From the NCBI RefSeq assembly GCF_900188275.1, contig NZ_FZNY01000013.1, forward strand, positions 1 through 64,000: DNA of 64,000 bases, given 5' to 3'. Source of the stretch: Dokdonia pacifica. Lineage in GTDB: Bacteria; Bacteroidota; Bacteroidia; Flavobacteriales; Flavobacteriaceae. Positions within the stretch are counted from its first letter, which is position 1, and every line of letters begins with the position of its first letter. The notes beneath the pieces are model-generated. The model made no database searches. It was given only the letters and a program-made list of their open reading frames with translations, and was not told the origin of the DNA. Below are positions 9,843-18,161 of the stretch, piece after piece. The position numbers and the translations under genes were made by a program.

Positions 9843-11595
9843 CATTGAAAGAGCGCTTTTAAAAGATATTCAAAACGGTACTTATACGCATCAATATTTA
9901 ATTTATGTGCGTAAAAGTACCGACGAACCAGATAACCAGAAAAATTCTATCAGTTATCAAAAGTCTGAAAATATTCGTTTTGTTAAAAGCGCAGAGCTTG
10001 CCATCGCACCTTTAACGATCAAGGGATTTTGTGCTGATGGAATTGTCTCTGAACGTCATTCTGGATTTAAAGAGGATGATGATGTCTTCTTTACGAAAGA
10101 CGGAATGGTGCAATATCGTATCGAACGCCCAAAATTTCAAAAACTATTAGAAATGGTAGGAAAAGGTTATTTTAAAGGAATAGTGGCTTTGTCTTGGGAT
10201 CGTATGAGCAGAAATAAAGGTGATGATACTATTATTCGAAAATTAATGCGTTCAGGTGTAGATGTTCGATTTTCCTATGCTACCTATGAAGATACGAGTG
10301 CAGGAGCTTTGCATATGGATATTGACAGTATGTTTTCTCGTCATCGTTCGAGGGTAACGAGTGAGAAGGTAACCATTGCTACACGTAACTTACGCAGTAG
10401 AGGAATTTGCACTTATCGCGCTCCCATTGGTTATTTAAATACAGGATCAATGTATGAAAAACCTTTTGACCCTGTACGTGCTCCATTAATAAAAAAACTC
10501 TTTGAACGATGTGCAACAGGAAATTATAGCTTAAATGATTTGGTACGTTATGCAAAAGAAATAGGGCTAGTAGGAGTGCCTATGAGGCGTCAACGCACTT
10601 CAGAAGAAATGCTTGCCGAAGAAGAAGATATTGAAGAAATTCCCAAAATCTCTCGCCCTTTAAATGCAGGCAATATTAGTCGTATTCTTTCTAATCCTTT
10701 TTATTTGGGAATGATTAAAGGAACAGATGGGGATTATGTTGATAGTAATAGTCACAAAGCTTTGGTAGAAAATAAAATTTATATTCAAGTACAACAAGCT
10801 CTTAAAAAACGAAAAGTAAGTGTATATTATGATAAGAAGCTTAACCTCCCATATCGTGGGATATTTCGTTGTGGGGTTTGCAAGCGTTCCTATACTCCAT
10901 ATACAAAAAAAGGACACATATACTATTCGACGCGTTGTCAAAAGGATTGTAGTAATACCTTGCGAAGTTGTAACCTATCTTCTATAGAAGAGCAAACAAC
11001 TATTTTAATCCAAAAACTACATTTGAGCTGTGATGAGCTTTCTCAATTTAATGCTATTTATCAAACTGATCTTGCCCTTTTAGAAGAAAAACGTCGAAAA
11101 GAATTCGACGAAATAGATTTAAAGAAAAAGCAACTTCGTGATAAGCTAGCATTCCTTTCGAGTAATAAACTTACTTTGTTACAAACAGGCGTATACAGTT
11201 CGGAAGAATACTTACTAGAGCAAGATAGTATCAATACTAAATTATTAGGATTTCAAGAACAAGAGCAAATTTCAGATATAGCTATGATGGAAATGCTCAA
11301 AGAGATTGTTGAACTTTCCGAACTTCTTAAAACCATTGCTAAATACTACGATTTTGCAGAAACTAATGAAAAAGAGGAAATCTTAAAAATCCTCTTTCTC
11401 GAACTTTATATTTCTGAAAAAGGCTTAAAATATAAGCTTAATTCAGGTTTAGAGTGTTTTGAACACCGATTTGGTGCATTGGGTGACCCCAATGTGTCAC
11501 TTCTTGAACTCTTACCGAAAAGATCATCGATTCAAACAATGATCCATACCCTAAAAATAGTACTTTCTGCGAATCATAGTATTTCCACAAAATAG
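9820..11595 (+). CDS. large serine recombinase (internal)
   Basis: About 591 residues from ATG 9820 (a TTG three codons upstream is possible). The N-terminal resolvase domain shows the catalytic Ser in YVRKST and the LSWDRMSRN segment. A recombinase domain follows (NPFYLGMIKG), then a zinc ribbon (FRCGVCKRSY ... STRCQKDC) and a coiled-coil tail, the domain order of large serine integrases. It overlaps the small gene upstream. It lies about 4 kb inside the left arm, so it may belong to an older or nested element, or act jointly with the recombinase at the right end. Confidence 0.93.
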   Translation: MKYPQLSNIERALLKDIQNGTYTHQYLIYVRKSTDEPDNQKNSISYQKSENIRFVKSAELAIAPLTIKGFCADGIVSERHSGFKEDDDVFFTKDGMVQYRIERPKFQKLLEMVGKGYFKGIVALSWDRMSRNKGDDTIIRKLMRSGVDVRFSYATYEDTSAGALHMDIDSMFSRHRSRVTSEKVTIATRNLRSRGICTYRAPIGYLNTGSMYEKPFDPVRAPLIKKLFERCATGNYSLNDLVRYAKEIGLVGVPMRRQRTSEEMLAEEEDIEEIPKISRPLNAGNISRILSNPFYLGMIKGTDGDYVDSNSHKALVENKIYIQVQQALKKRKVSVYYDKKLNLPYRGIFRCGVCKRSYTPYTKKGHIYYSTRCQKDCSNTLRSCNLSSIEEQTTILIQKLHLSCDELSQFNAIYQTDLALLEEKRRKEFDEIDLKKKQLRDKLAFLSSNKLTLLQTGVYSSEEYLLEQDSINTKLLGFQEQEQISDIAMMEMLKEIVELSELLKTIAKYYDFAETNEKEEILKILFLELYISEKGLKYKLNSGLECFEHRFGALGDPNVSLLELLPKRSSIQTMIHTLKIVLSANHSISTK

Positions 11596-11636
11596 GTTAC
11601 CTATATCTCATAATTAGCTATCAGTATAGTAATGAG

Positions 11637-11972
11637 ATGTCATACTACCCATTTACTAATGTTCCTAATCCTTTCTTTCACCTTCTTCCCAAGCTCGGCT
11701 ATGCAGAACTTAAAGTCCTACTTATCATCATTCGTCAAACCTATGGATTTGTAGAACCTGGAACTAAAAAGCACAAGCAATGGGATTGGATTTCAGGACG
11801 GTTTTTTGTCAAAAAAACCAATCTATCACAACGCTCCGTCTCTGAAGCTCTATCCTCATTGCTTGATAAAGGCTTGATTAAAGCTAAAAACGAACAGGGA
11901 AGGCTAGTTACTACCACTAGAGAACGCAGAAGGGCATACAAGCTCTTTTACTGCTTTATACCACCACCTTAG
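11637..11972 (+). CDS. winged-helix protein resembling replication protein O N-terminus
   Basis: 111 residues. The segment YAELKVLLIIIRQTYGF followed by LSQRSVSEALSSLLDKGLIK matches the winged-helix DNA-binding fold found at the N terminus of phage replication initiator O and related initiators. The rest of an initiator is missing, so it is either a stand-alone DNA-binding regulator or a reduced replication factor. It lies 41 bases after the recombinase, same strand. Confidence 0.75.
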   Translation: MSYYPFTNVPNPFFHLLPKLGYAELKVLLIIIRQTYGFVEPGTKKHKQWDWISGRFFVKKTNLSQRSVSEALSSLLDKGLIKAKNEQGRLVTTTRERRRAYKLFYCFIPPP

Positions 11973-12252
11973 AAGTTAACAGCGTCAAAGTATAGAAGTA
12001 AAGTCAGACTACAATAATTATACATACAATATGTACTTGGAAGTAACGACTATCTCAATAACAACTTCTCATATCACCATACTTTTTTTAAATCGTACTA
12101 CTTATTCCCAAAGCATCCACAAAAAGCGGAGCGTGAGCGAAGAAATTTTGTAATATATACAATCTCGTCTATCTAAGACATAATTTTTAAAGCGTCTATG
12201 ATGTCACGTAGGTGTTGGAACAGAAATAACATCCACACCCCATTAATTTCAT

Positions 12253-12609
12253 ATGACAAACGCACAAAACTTTTTAAAAATTAATAGAGAACGCACTGGA
12301 TTATCATTGCAAGATATGGCAACGATAATCGGCTATGATGTTGGCAATCTCTCAAAAATAGAATCAGGGAAACTCGATGCCAATATGCGTATTGCTCTTG
12401 CATACCACATTATTCTCAAAATACCTCTTGAACGACTTTTTAAATATCACTATCCCGAAATCACTTTTGATTGTATGGAACGAGCAAGCAAACTAAAAAG
12501 TGTCTTAGAAGAAGGATATCCTACAACAACGGTTGTTAAACGAATAACAAATCTTGATATCGTAATTGAACGCTTAGAAGGGTTACATACACACTATGCA
12601 AGCGCCTGA
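12253..12609 (+). CDS. XRE-family helix-turn-helix regulator
   Basis: 118 residues. The HTH occupies about residues 6-60 (INRERTGLSLQDMATIIGYD, then VGNLSKIESGKLD), the classic Cro/CI form, with a C-terminal helical segment. It overlaps the next gene by 14 bases. About 280 bases with no gene lie upstream, a likely promoter and operator region. It probably controls element or defence genes. Confidence 0.9.
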   Translation: MTNAQNFLKINRERTGLSLQDMATIIGYDVGNLSKIESGKLDANMRIALAYHIILKIPLERLFKYHYPEITFDCMERASKLKSVLEEGYPTTTVVKRITNLDIVIERLEGLHTHYASA

Positions 12610-13084
12610 GTTGACGCTAGTACTCTATCCTAATTATTTTGGGATGGGGTATGTGATATGCGAAAACCCAAAGGAACTATTGAATTACGGAATGGCTAAA
12701 ATACGTCCCTTTACCACAGACCGGTATATTAAACGATTGCATAAGTATTTAAAACAGTATCGTCCTACGCTGATTATTTTACGAGGATACGAGAATGATG
12801 ATAATCGGATTAGTAAACGAACAGTAGGGGTTATTAATAGCTTTATACAAGAAGCCGAAGCACATGACATTCCTGTTTACAAGTATTCACGAACACAGAT
12901 TAAAGAAGTATTTTCAGATTTTGGTGGTAAATCAAAATTTGCTATAGCAAAAACGATTGCAAGTTGGTATCCCGAGTTAGAACCGCGTAAACCACAATTC
13001 AAGAGAAATTCAGATTTAGAGGATTACAATATGGGATTGTTTGATGCTTTCTCGTTGATGTTGACGCATCATTATTTAGAATAA
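12596..13084 (+). CDS. RuvC/RNase H-fold-like protein coupled to XRE regulator
   Basis: 162 residues starting at an ATG inside the preceding gene. The order of strands (LTLVLYPNYFGMGYVIC, TLIILRGYEN) and the final acidic helix (LEDYNMGLFDAFSLML) look like a RuvC or RNase H-type fold, but the usual first-strand Asp is not obvious, so activity is uncertain. Fixed pairing with the HTH gene and a terminator right after it suggest a two-gene operon. The family is not firmly recognised. Confidence 0.6.
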   Translation: MQAPELTLVLYPNYFGMGYVICENPKELLNYGMAKIRPFTTDRYIKRLHKYLKQYRPTLIILRGYENDDNRISKRTVGVINSFIQEAEAHDIPVYKYSRTQIKEVFSDFGGKSKFAIAKTIASWYPELEPRKPQFKRNSDLEDYNMGLFDAFSLMLTHHYLE

Positions 13085-13095
13085 TTAACTATCTC

Positions 13096-13123
13096 AAAAA
13101 ACACATTTTCAAAATGTGTTTTT
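13096..13123 (+). terminator. intrinsic terminator after XRE/RuvC-like pair
   Basis: Near-perfect stem aaaacacatttt / aaaatgtgtttt with a tiny loop, ending in a T-run. It separates the regulator pair from the CBASS operon. Confidence 0.75.
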
Positions 13124-13285
13124 ATAAACTGACAAATTAGTTTAAATACACTTAATTGTCGTTGAAATACGTGTTATTAAGTAGCTAATAATAAATATAT
13201 GAGGATATTAAGTCTGTTTTATTTTGTTTTTGGTAGGGTTTTTAAAATGGCTTAGTTATTGACATTCTACTATTAAAATAACTAA

Positions 13286-14272
13286 ATGATAGATCAAAAA
13301 ATTAAAATACTTTCTCTTGATGGGGGTGGAATTAGAGGGGTATTTCCTGCTAAAATATTATCATTAATTGAAGAAGAAATAGGAGAAGGGGAATTGCATA
13401 AACACTTTAATGTGATCTGTGGAACATCTACAGGAGGGATTATAGCCTTAGCAATATCTTTAGGGGTTCCAGCAAAAGAAATTTTACAATTATATCAAGA
13501 GAATGCTAAAACGATTTTTGGAAAGAAAAGGAATAATATATTTAAGAAAGCATTTTATAGTAACAAACCTCTTGAACACTTAATAAGGGAATTATTTAAA
13601 AAATACCATGACGGTAAAAATGACCCAAAGATTAAAGATGCTAAAACTAAATTACTCATCCCAACATATAGTTTACTTGAAGGTAGTACACAAATAATTA
13701 AAACACCACATAAAGAAGATTTAACGACAGATCAACATATACCAATGTATATGGTAGCAATGGCAACTTCTGCGGCACCTACATTTTTTAATGCTTACTC
13801 TGGAAGTTATACAAAAAAAGAAACGGACTCACATTCAGAAGATTTTTCACATAAAGTAGACGGTGGAGTATTTGCTAATAACCCTAGCATGATTGGAATT
13901 GTAGAAGCTCAAACTCGATTACAAAAAGATCTCTCACAAATAAAAATGCTTTCTTTGGGAACGGGACATAGAAAGTATAGTCAAGCAAATTCAAAAAAGA
14001 GATGGTCAGTATTCTATTGGATTTGGAAGAAAAGAATTATTGATCTGTTTATGCAAAGTCAATCTCAGATTACACATAATTCTGTTTCTGTACTGAGTAA
14101 ATTTAATAATGACTTTGAGTATCGACGTATAGACCAAAGTTTTGACCAAAATTTCAATGTAAAAATGGATGAGACAAATCCTGATAAATTAAAAAAGTTT
14201 ATTGAGCGCTCATCAAGAATCTTTCAAACACAAAAGCAAGATGTATTGGATACCTATTTTAGCAATAGGTAG
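13286..14272 (+). CDS. capV: CapV patatin-like phospholipase, CBASS effector
   Basis: 328 residues. The patatin signatures are complete: oxyanion loop GGGIRG at 13-18, nucleophile elbow GTSTG at 46-50 (Ser48), and catalytic Asp in DGG at 192-194. In CBASS, CapV is switched on by the cyclic nucleotide made by the CD-NTase and degrades the inner membrane, killing the infected cell. The next two genes are a CD-NTase and an E2-like protein, which fixes the context. It follows a terminator and about 160 bases of AT-rich leader with the likely promoter. Confidence 0.93.
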   Translation: MIDQKIKILSLDGGGIRGVFPAKILSLIEEEIGEGELHKHFNVICGTSTGGIIALAISLGVPAKEILQLYQENAKTIFGKKRNNIFKKAFYSNKPLEHLIRELFKKYHDGKNDPKIKDAKTKLLIPTYSLLEGSTQIIKTPHKEDLTTDQHIPMYMVAMATSAAPTFFNAYSGSYTKKETDSHSEDFSHKVDGGVFANNPSMIGIVEAQTRLQKDLSQIKMLSLGTGHRKYSQANSKKRWSVFYWIWKKRIIDLFMQSQSQITHNSVSVLSKFNNDFEYRRIDQSFDQNFNVKMDETNPDKLKKFIERSSRIFQTQKQDVLDTYFSNR

Positions 14273-14340
14273 TTACCTATTGTTTAAAGACAAGAAGAAA
14301 GAAAAGAAAAGCAATAATAAAAAAAAGAAAAAAGAAGAGA

Positions 14341-15354
14341 ATGGCTAACTGTAATGGACTTATTCTAAACTATAGTAATAACTTAAATATTTCTAAAAAA
14401 AAGAAGGATAAACTTAGAGATTCAAAAAACTTTTTACAAGATAAGATCACATCATATTTTAAAAAGAATCATCCTGACTATATACCAGAATTTTATATAC
14501 AAGGCTCGTATAAAATGAAGACTATGATTCTAACAAAGGATAATGAATGTGATTTAGATTACGGTGTATATTTCAAAAGAGATGTGGACGTTACTGGAAC
14601 TACTCTTCAAAAATGGGTGAAAAAAGCATTAAAGGATGTAACTTCTATACCTACAGAACATCGAAAAAAATGTATACGAGTAAAGTATAAAGCAGAATAT
14701 CATATAGATTTCCCTGTCTATTATTTCCCTGACGACTGTGATCATCCATTACTAGCTGTAAAAGATGACGACTTACAAGAAAGTGACCCTAGAGAAGTCG
14801 TTGATTGGTATAACTCAGAAAAAGATGAAAATGGTCAGCTCAATAGAATTGTAAAATATTTAAAGGGTTGGGGTGATTATAAAAGAAATAAGATGCCTAG
14901 TGGTTTAGCTATGACAATACTCGCCACAGAAAACATTCAGTATAATGATAGAGATGATATAGCATTAAAAGACACATTGATAGCAATTCATAATACTCTT
15001 TTGGAGGATTTTGAATGTAAAGTGCCTGGGACTCCTTATGATGATTTATTTGCAGATTATGACTCTACTCGAATGAATAATTTTCTAGACAATTTAGATA
15101 GTTTTGTTGATGATGCTATAGAAGCTGTAGAAAATGAATCAAATCAGCGCAAAGCAAGTAAGTTATGGAGAAAGCATCTTGGAAGAGATAAATTCCCATT
15201 AGGGGAAGATGTTGATGTGGATGCTAAAGAAGTTTCTCTTAGAAAAACATCTAAGAATATTTTAACAGGTACAGCATATTCACAGAAAGATGGATCAATT
15301 TCAAACAATTCATCAGGAGTAAAAAACAAAATTCACACAAATTTTGGCGGGTAG
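14341..15354 (+). CDS. CD-NTase (cGAS/DncV-like cyclic nucleotide synthase) ending in Gly-Gly
   Basis: 337 residues. The nucleotidyltransferase core shows QGSYKMKT (GS at 55-56), the metal-binding pair in DLDYGVYF (Asp71, Asp73) and a third Asp in HIDFPVYY (Asp123). The protein ends in NFGG, an exposed Gly-Gly tail like that conjugated by E1/E2 machinery in type II CBASS. The clade and cyclic product cannot be assigned by eye; CapV partners often respond to 3'3'-cGAMP. It follows capV after a 56-base purine-rich spacer and overlaps the E2 gene by 11 bases. Confidence 0.92.
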   Translation: MANCNGLILNYSNNLNISKKKKDKLRDSKNFLQDKITSYFKKNHPDYIPEFYIQGSYKMKTMILTKDNECDLDYGVYFKRDVDVTGTTLQKWVKKALKDVTSIPTEHRKKCIRVKYKAEYHIDFPVYYFPDDCDHPLLAVKDDDLQESDPREVVDWYNSEKDENGQLNRIVKYLKGWGDYKRNKMPSGLAMTILATENIQYNDRDDIALKDTLIAIHNTLLEDFECKVPGTPYDDLFADYDSTRMNNFLDNLDSFVDDAIEAVENESNQRKASKLWRKHLGRDKFPLGEDVDVDAKEVSLRKTSKNILTGTAYSQKDGSISNNSSGVKNKIHTNFGG

Positions 15355-15808
15355 ATTTCATAAAAATAGAATTCATAAAAAGAATACTGTTTCTCCTATT
15401 AGATTAATTCTTATTAGGGAAATGAAGTTATTGAAATCATATTATCCATTCTTAGATTGTAAAATTATTTCAGACAAATTAATTTGTATCGGAAAAACAA
15501 AACCAAGTGATTTATCTGTAGAATATACATTTAAATTAATTTATGATGGTGTTACAGTCCCAAGGGTATATATAGTTTCTCCCCAAGTTGAATATAATGA
15601 TGATATACATATCTATCCTGAAGAAAAAAATTTATGCTTGTATCATCCCTTGGTAGATAATTTTATATGGAATTATAAGAAAGATCATATCTACGACACC
15701 ATCCTGCCTTGGACGCTAGAATGGTTCGTCTATTATGAATTGTATTTAATTTCAGGAAAATGGGAGCATCCTTTCATACCTCATACAACCAACAAATCGA
15801 TTGATTAA
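15344..15808 (+). CDS. E2-like protein of type II-short CBASS
   Basis: 154 residues if the overlapping TTG at 15344 is the start; ATG 15422 would remove the first 26 residues, including most of helix 1. E2 hallmarks are a YPF turn after helix 1, the segment VPRVYIVSPQ, HIYPEEKNLCLYHPL with the probable catalytic Cys98, and the late IPWT-like LPWTLEWFVYYELY followed by GKWEHPFIPH. There is no E1 or JAB gene, which is the type II-short layout, where a lone E2 attaches the CD-NTase tail to targets and primes it. Confidence 0.85.
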   Translation: MAGRFHKNRIHKKNTVSPIRLILIREMKLLKSYYPFLDCKIISDKLICIGKTKPSDLSVEYTFKLIYDGVTVPRVYIVSPQVEYNDDIHIYPEEKNLCLYHPLVDNFIWNYKKDHIYDTILPWTLEWFVYYELYLISGKWEHPFIPHTTNKSID

Positions 15809-15827
15809 AATATAAAAATAAAGTTTT

Positions 15828-16559
15828 GTGCAAGAAATAAGTTTTATAAATCTCTCAAAAGAGAAATCGAAAGGACTGCATCAGCATATATATAATAATG
15901 CTGTGCGGTTACAAAAAGACTCTCAAACATTAGCAAAAATAAATGAATCATATGCGAGTGCTAGTTCATTACTTATTTTAAGTTCAGAAGAAATAATTAA
16001 ATCAATTCTAGTTTTACTACATAGTAAAGGATTTAGAGTATACCTTCTTAAGGACGCTAATAGATTCTTTAAAGACCATGTTATTAGACATAATTTACAA
16101 TTGTTCATAGAGACAGGAATGTCACTATTTCAAGGTCTCGAGAAATGGGATAAAAGGGAATCTGAAAGATCATTACCAGTTACTTCTAAAAATTGGTTAA
16201 ATAAATTTTTAGAATTCACATCCGATGCACTTCTCGTTATTTCGGAAGCATCGCAGACAATATCACGTATAAACGATATTCTCAAATTCAATGATCAAAA
16301 AAATGCTGGCTTTTATGTTGATTATAAAAATAAAATTCTTAACCCCAATGAGATTATTTCTCAAAAAGACTATGATTCTATTGTGTTGATTCATGCTCGA
16401 CTCAAAACATTTTATAAGCAATTAAGAATATTTTTTCATCCATCAATAACAAAGCATTTATCCAAGAAAGAGATTAACAAAATAGAAGAAGGATTACATT
16501 TATTTATAAATGACGGTTTAAAAGAGGTCTCTATAAAAAACATTCATAAAATTAATTAA
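15828..16559 (+). CDS. AbiV-like HEPN abortive-infection protein
   Basis: 243 residues, GTG start at 15828, 19 bases after the E2 stop. The sequence follows the HEPN_AbiV pattern: an N-terminal helix with repeated Ala/Ser (YASASSLLILSSEEIIKSI), then FFKDHVIRHNLQL, and later AGFYVDYKNKILNPNEI, which matches the conserved VDY...P of the family. AbiV proteins abort phage infection; a lactococcal member blocks phage translation. Here it may be a separate cassette or part of a system with the next two genes, to which it is directly joined. Confidence 0.8.
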   Translation: MQEISFINLSKEKSKGLHQHIYNNAVRLQKDSQTLAKINESYASASSLLILSSEEIIKSILVLLHSKGFRVYLLKDANRFFKDHVIRHNLQLFIETGMSLFQGLEKWDKRESERSLPVTSKNWLNKFLEFTSDALLVISEASQTISRINDILKFNDQKNAGFYVDYKNKILNPNEIISQKDYDSIVLIHARLKTFYKQLRIFFHPSITKHLSKKEINKIEEGLHLFINDGLKEVSIKNIHKIN

Positions 16560-18161
16560 ATGGATAGTATAACCACTAAATTCTTGAAGAATTTACATCA
16601 AGATTCAGAGTATTATGAGTTTTGGGAGGATTTCAGAAAGTACTGTAATAATTTTGACATATCCGACAAAGAATATTTCGTTGAATCATTGCCATTATTA
16701 TATAATAGAATTCAAAATGATGGAGCAGGATATTCTATATATGAATCTATTAGAAAATTTGCTAAACAAAAACCTAATGAAGCAATTAAGGTATTAGAAT
16801 TGATAGAGCAAAAGAACACCAAAGAAACTTTAGAATTTGGTCACTCAATATTAGGTGGTTTGTATCAAGGTGAAACTGACTATCCTATTACTAATAAAAT
16901 TTTATCATTAATAAATAGTGTTGATGATAATCAAATTAATACAGGTATTAGAGCAGCTTGCCAAATCAATATTAAAAATGAAGTGGAGGACGTAACTTTT
17001 TTAAACGATCTTAATAATAGTTTAATTAAAGTTATAGATAGTGAATCAACAATGAACCTAGGTATTATAACAAGGTTCTATAATAAGCACTTGGATAGGT
17101 TAGAAAAAGGAAAAGAAATAGTTTTAAAATTATTAAGATTAAAAAACATAGATGTTCAAAATGAAGTAGCTAGATCACTAAATGAAGAATTTAAATACGA
17201 AGAAAATCCAACGTATTTTCAAAACTGTTTAAATCTTCTATCATTTACTGATCCGAAATATGATGGTGTTTACGGATTAATAAAATATAGATTAGAACCT
17301 ATAATAGCTTCTAAACCAAATATCATAGTTGAATTTATAAATAATTGGCTTGTAAATAACAAAGTAAAATTAAAGAACATCTCAGTTTTAAAAGGAATTA
17401 TTCACGATTTATATTTTACTCATCCTGAAGTAGTCAAAAAAATGTTTTTAGATTGGCTAAACTCAGAAGAAAGTTCATATAAAATTGCCTTACAACTTAT
17501 TATAAGTGATTTAAGTTCGCAAGTAGATTCTGTTGGATTTCCAAAAGACATCTTAAAAAAAACATCTGAAACTGATTCTCTTTATTTAGTCTTCATGACC
17601 GTTGGATATGTATTAGATCGTAAATATGCTTCGGAAATGCTTTATAGTATTCTTGAAGTAAACTATAACAATGAGCGAATAAGAAATCAGATAGCTAGCC
17701 TCTATGCAAATTATCTAATAAGAAATTATTATTCTGTAACAGACATATTAAAGAAAAAAAGAGGAAAAGCTAATAAAATAATTAAATCAATTATTGATCA
17801 GATAATTGAGGTTTCAGAAGAATACTATACAAAAGTTTCCGATTTAGAATTAGTAAATGAATTTGAACCTTCTGACAAACGAATGAGTTATTTCTTAAAG
17901 CAACAGAATTTTCAAATGCAAAAACTAATGGATGAGTCTGAATCAAAACGTAATTCTTTTTTAAGTATGTTTACCAACATTAATCTAAGAGCTGGTAAGA
18001 CTTTTTTTTCAAAATATGGAGGGGAATATACCCAAGAAACAGAAATGCAAAAATTCAGTAGTAGTGTTGAAGTTCCGCGTATTCAATATATTGACGAAAT
18101 AGGGCAAATGAAACTTAGAGTAATGTGGCAAAATATCCAGAGAAATGAACTTCCTAACTAG
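16560..18161 (+). CDS. alpha-helical solenoid protein, unknown, defence operon
   Basis: 533 residues beginning on the base after the AbiV stop. Nearly all helical, with repeated pairs of amphipathic helices resembling HEAT/ARM solenoids (for example VLKLLRLKNIDVQNEVARSL). A short charged coiled segment lies near residues 455-475, and the last 60 residues look separate. No catalytic motif was recognised. It overlaps the next gene by 17 bases, so the two are translationally coupled. Position suggests a sensor or scaffold for phage defence; this is inference. Confidence 0.75.
   Translation: MDSITTKFLKNLHQDSEYYEFWEDFRKYCNNFDISDKEYFVESLPLLYNRIQNDGAGYSIYESIRKFAKQKPNEAIKVLELIEQKNTKETLEFGHSILGGLYQGETDYPITNKILSLINSVDDNQINTGIRAACQINIKNEVEDVTFLNDLNNSLIKVIDSESTMNLGIITRFYNKHLDRLEKGKEIVLKLLRLKNIDVQNEVARSLNEEFKYEENPTYFQNCLNLLSFTDPKYDGVYGLIKYRLEPIIASKPNIIVEFINNWLVNNKVKLKNISVLKGIIHDLYFTHPEVVKKMFLDWLNSEESSYKIALQLIISDLSSQVDSVGFPKDILKKTSETDSLYLVFMTVGYVLDRKYASEMLYSILEVNYNNERIRNQIASLYANYLIRNYYSVTDILKKKRGKANKIIKSIIDQIIEVSEEYYTKVSDLELVNEFEPSDKRMSYFLKQQNFQMQKLMDESESKRNSFLSMFTNINLRAGKTFFSKYGGEYTQETEMQKFSSSVEVPRIQYIDEIGQMKLRVMWQNIQRNELPN

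Noticed and set aside
14284-14340. Purine-rich tract between capV and the CD-NTase gene as a coding or RNA element
   Set aside because: Low-complexity A/G sequence with no stem or frame of note; probably only a leader.
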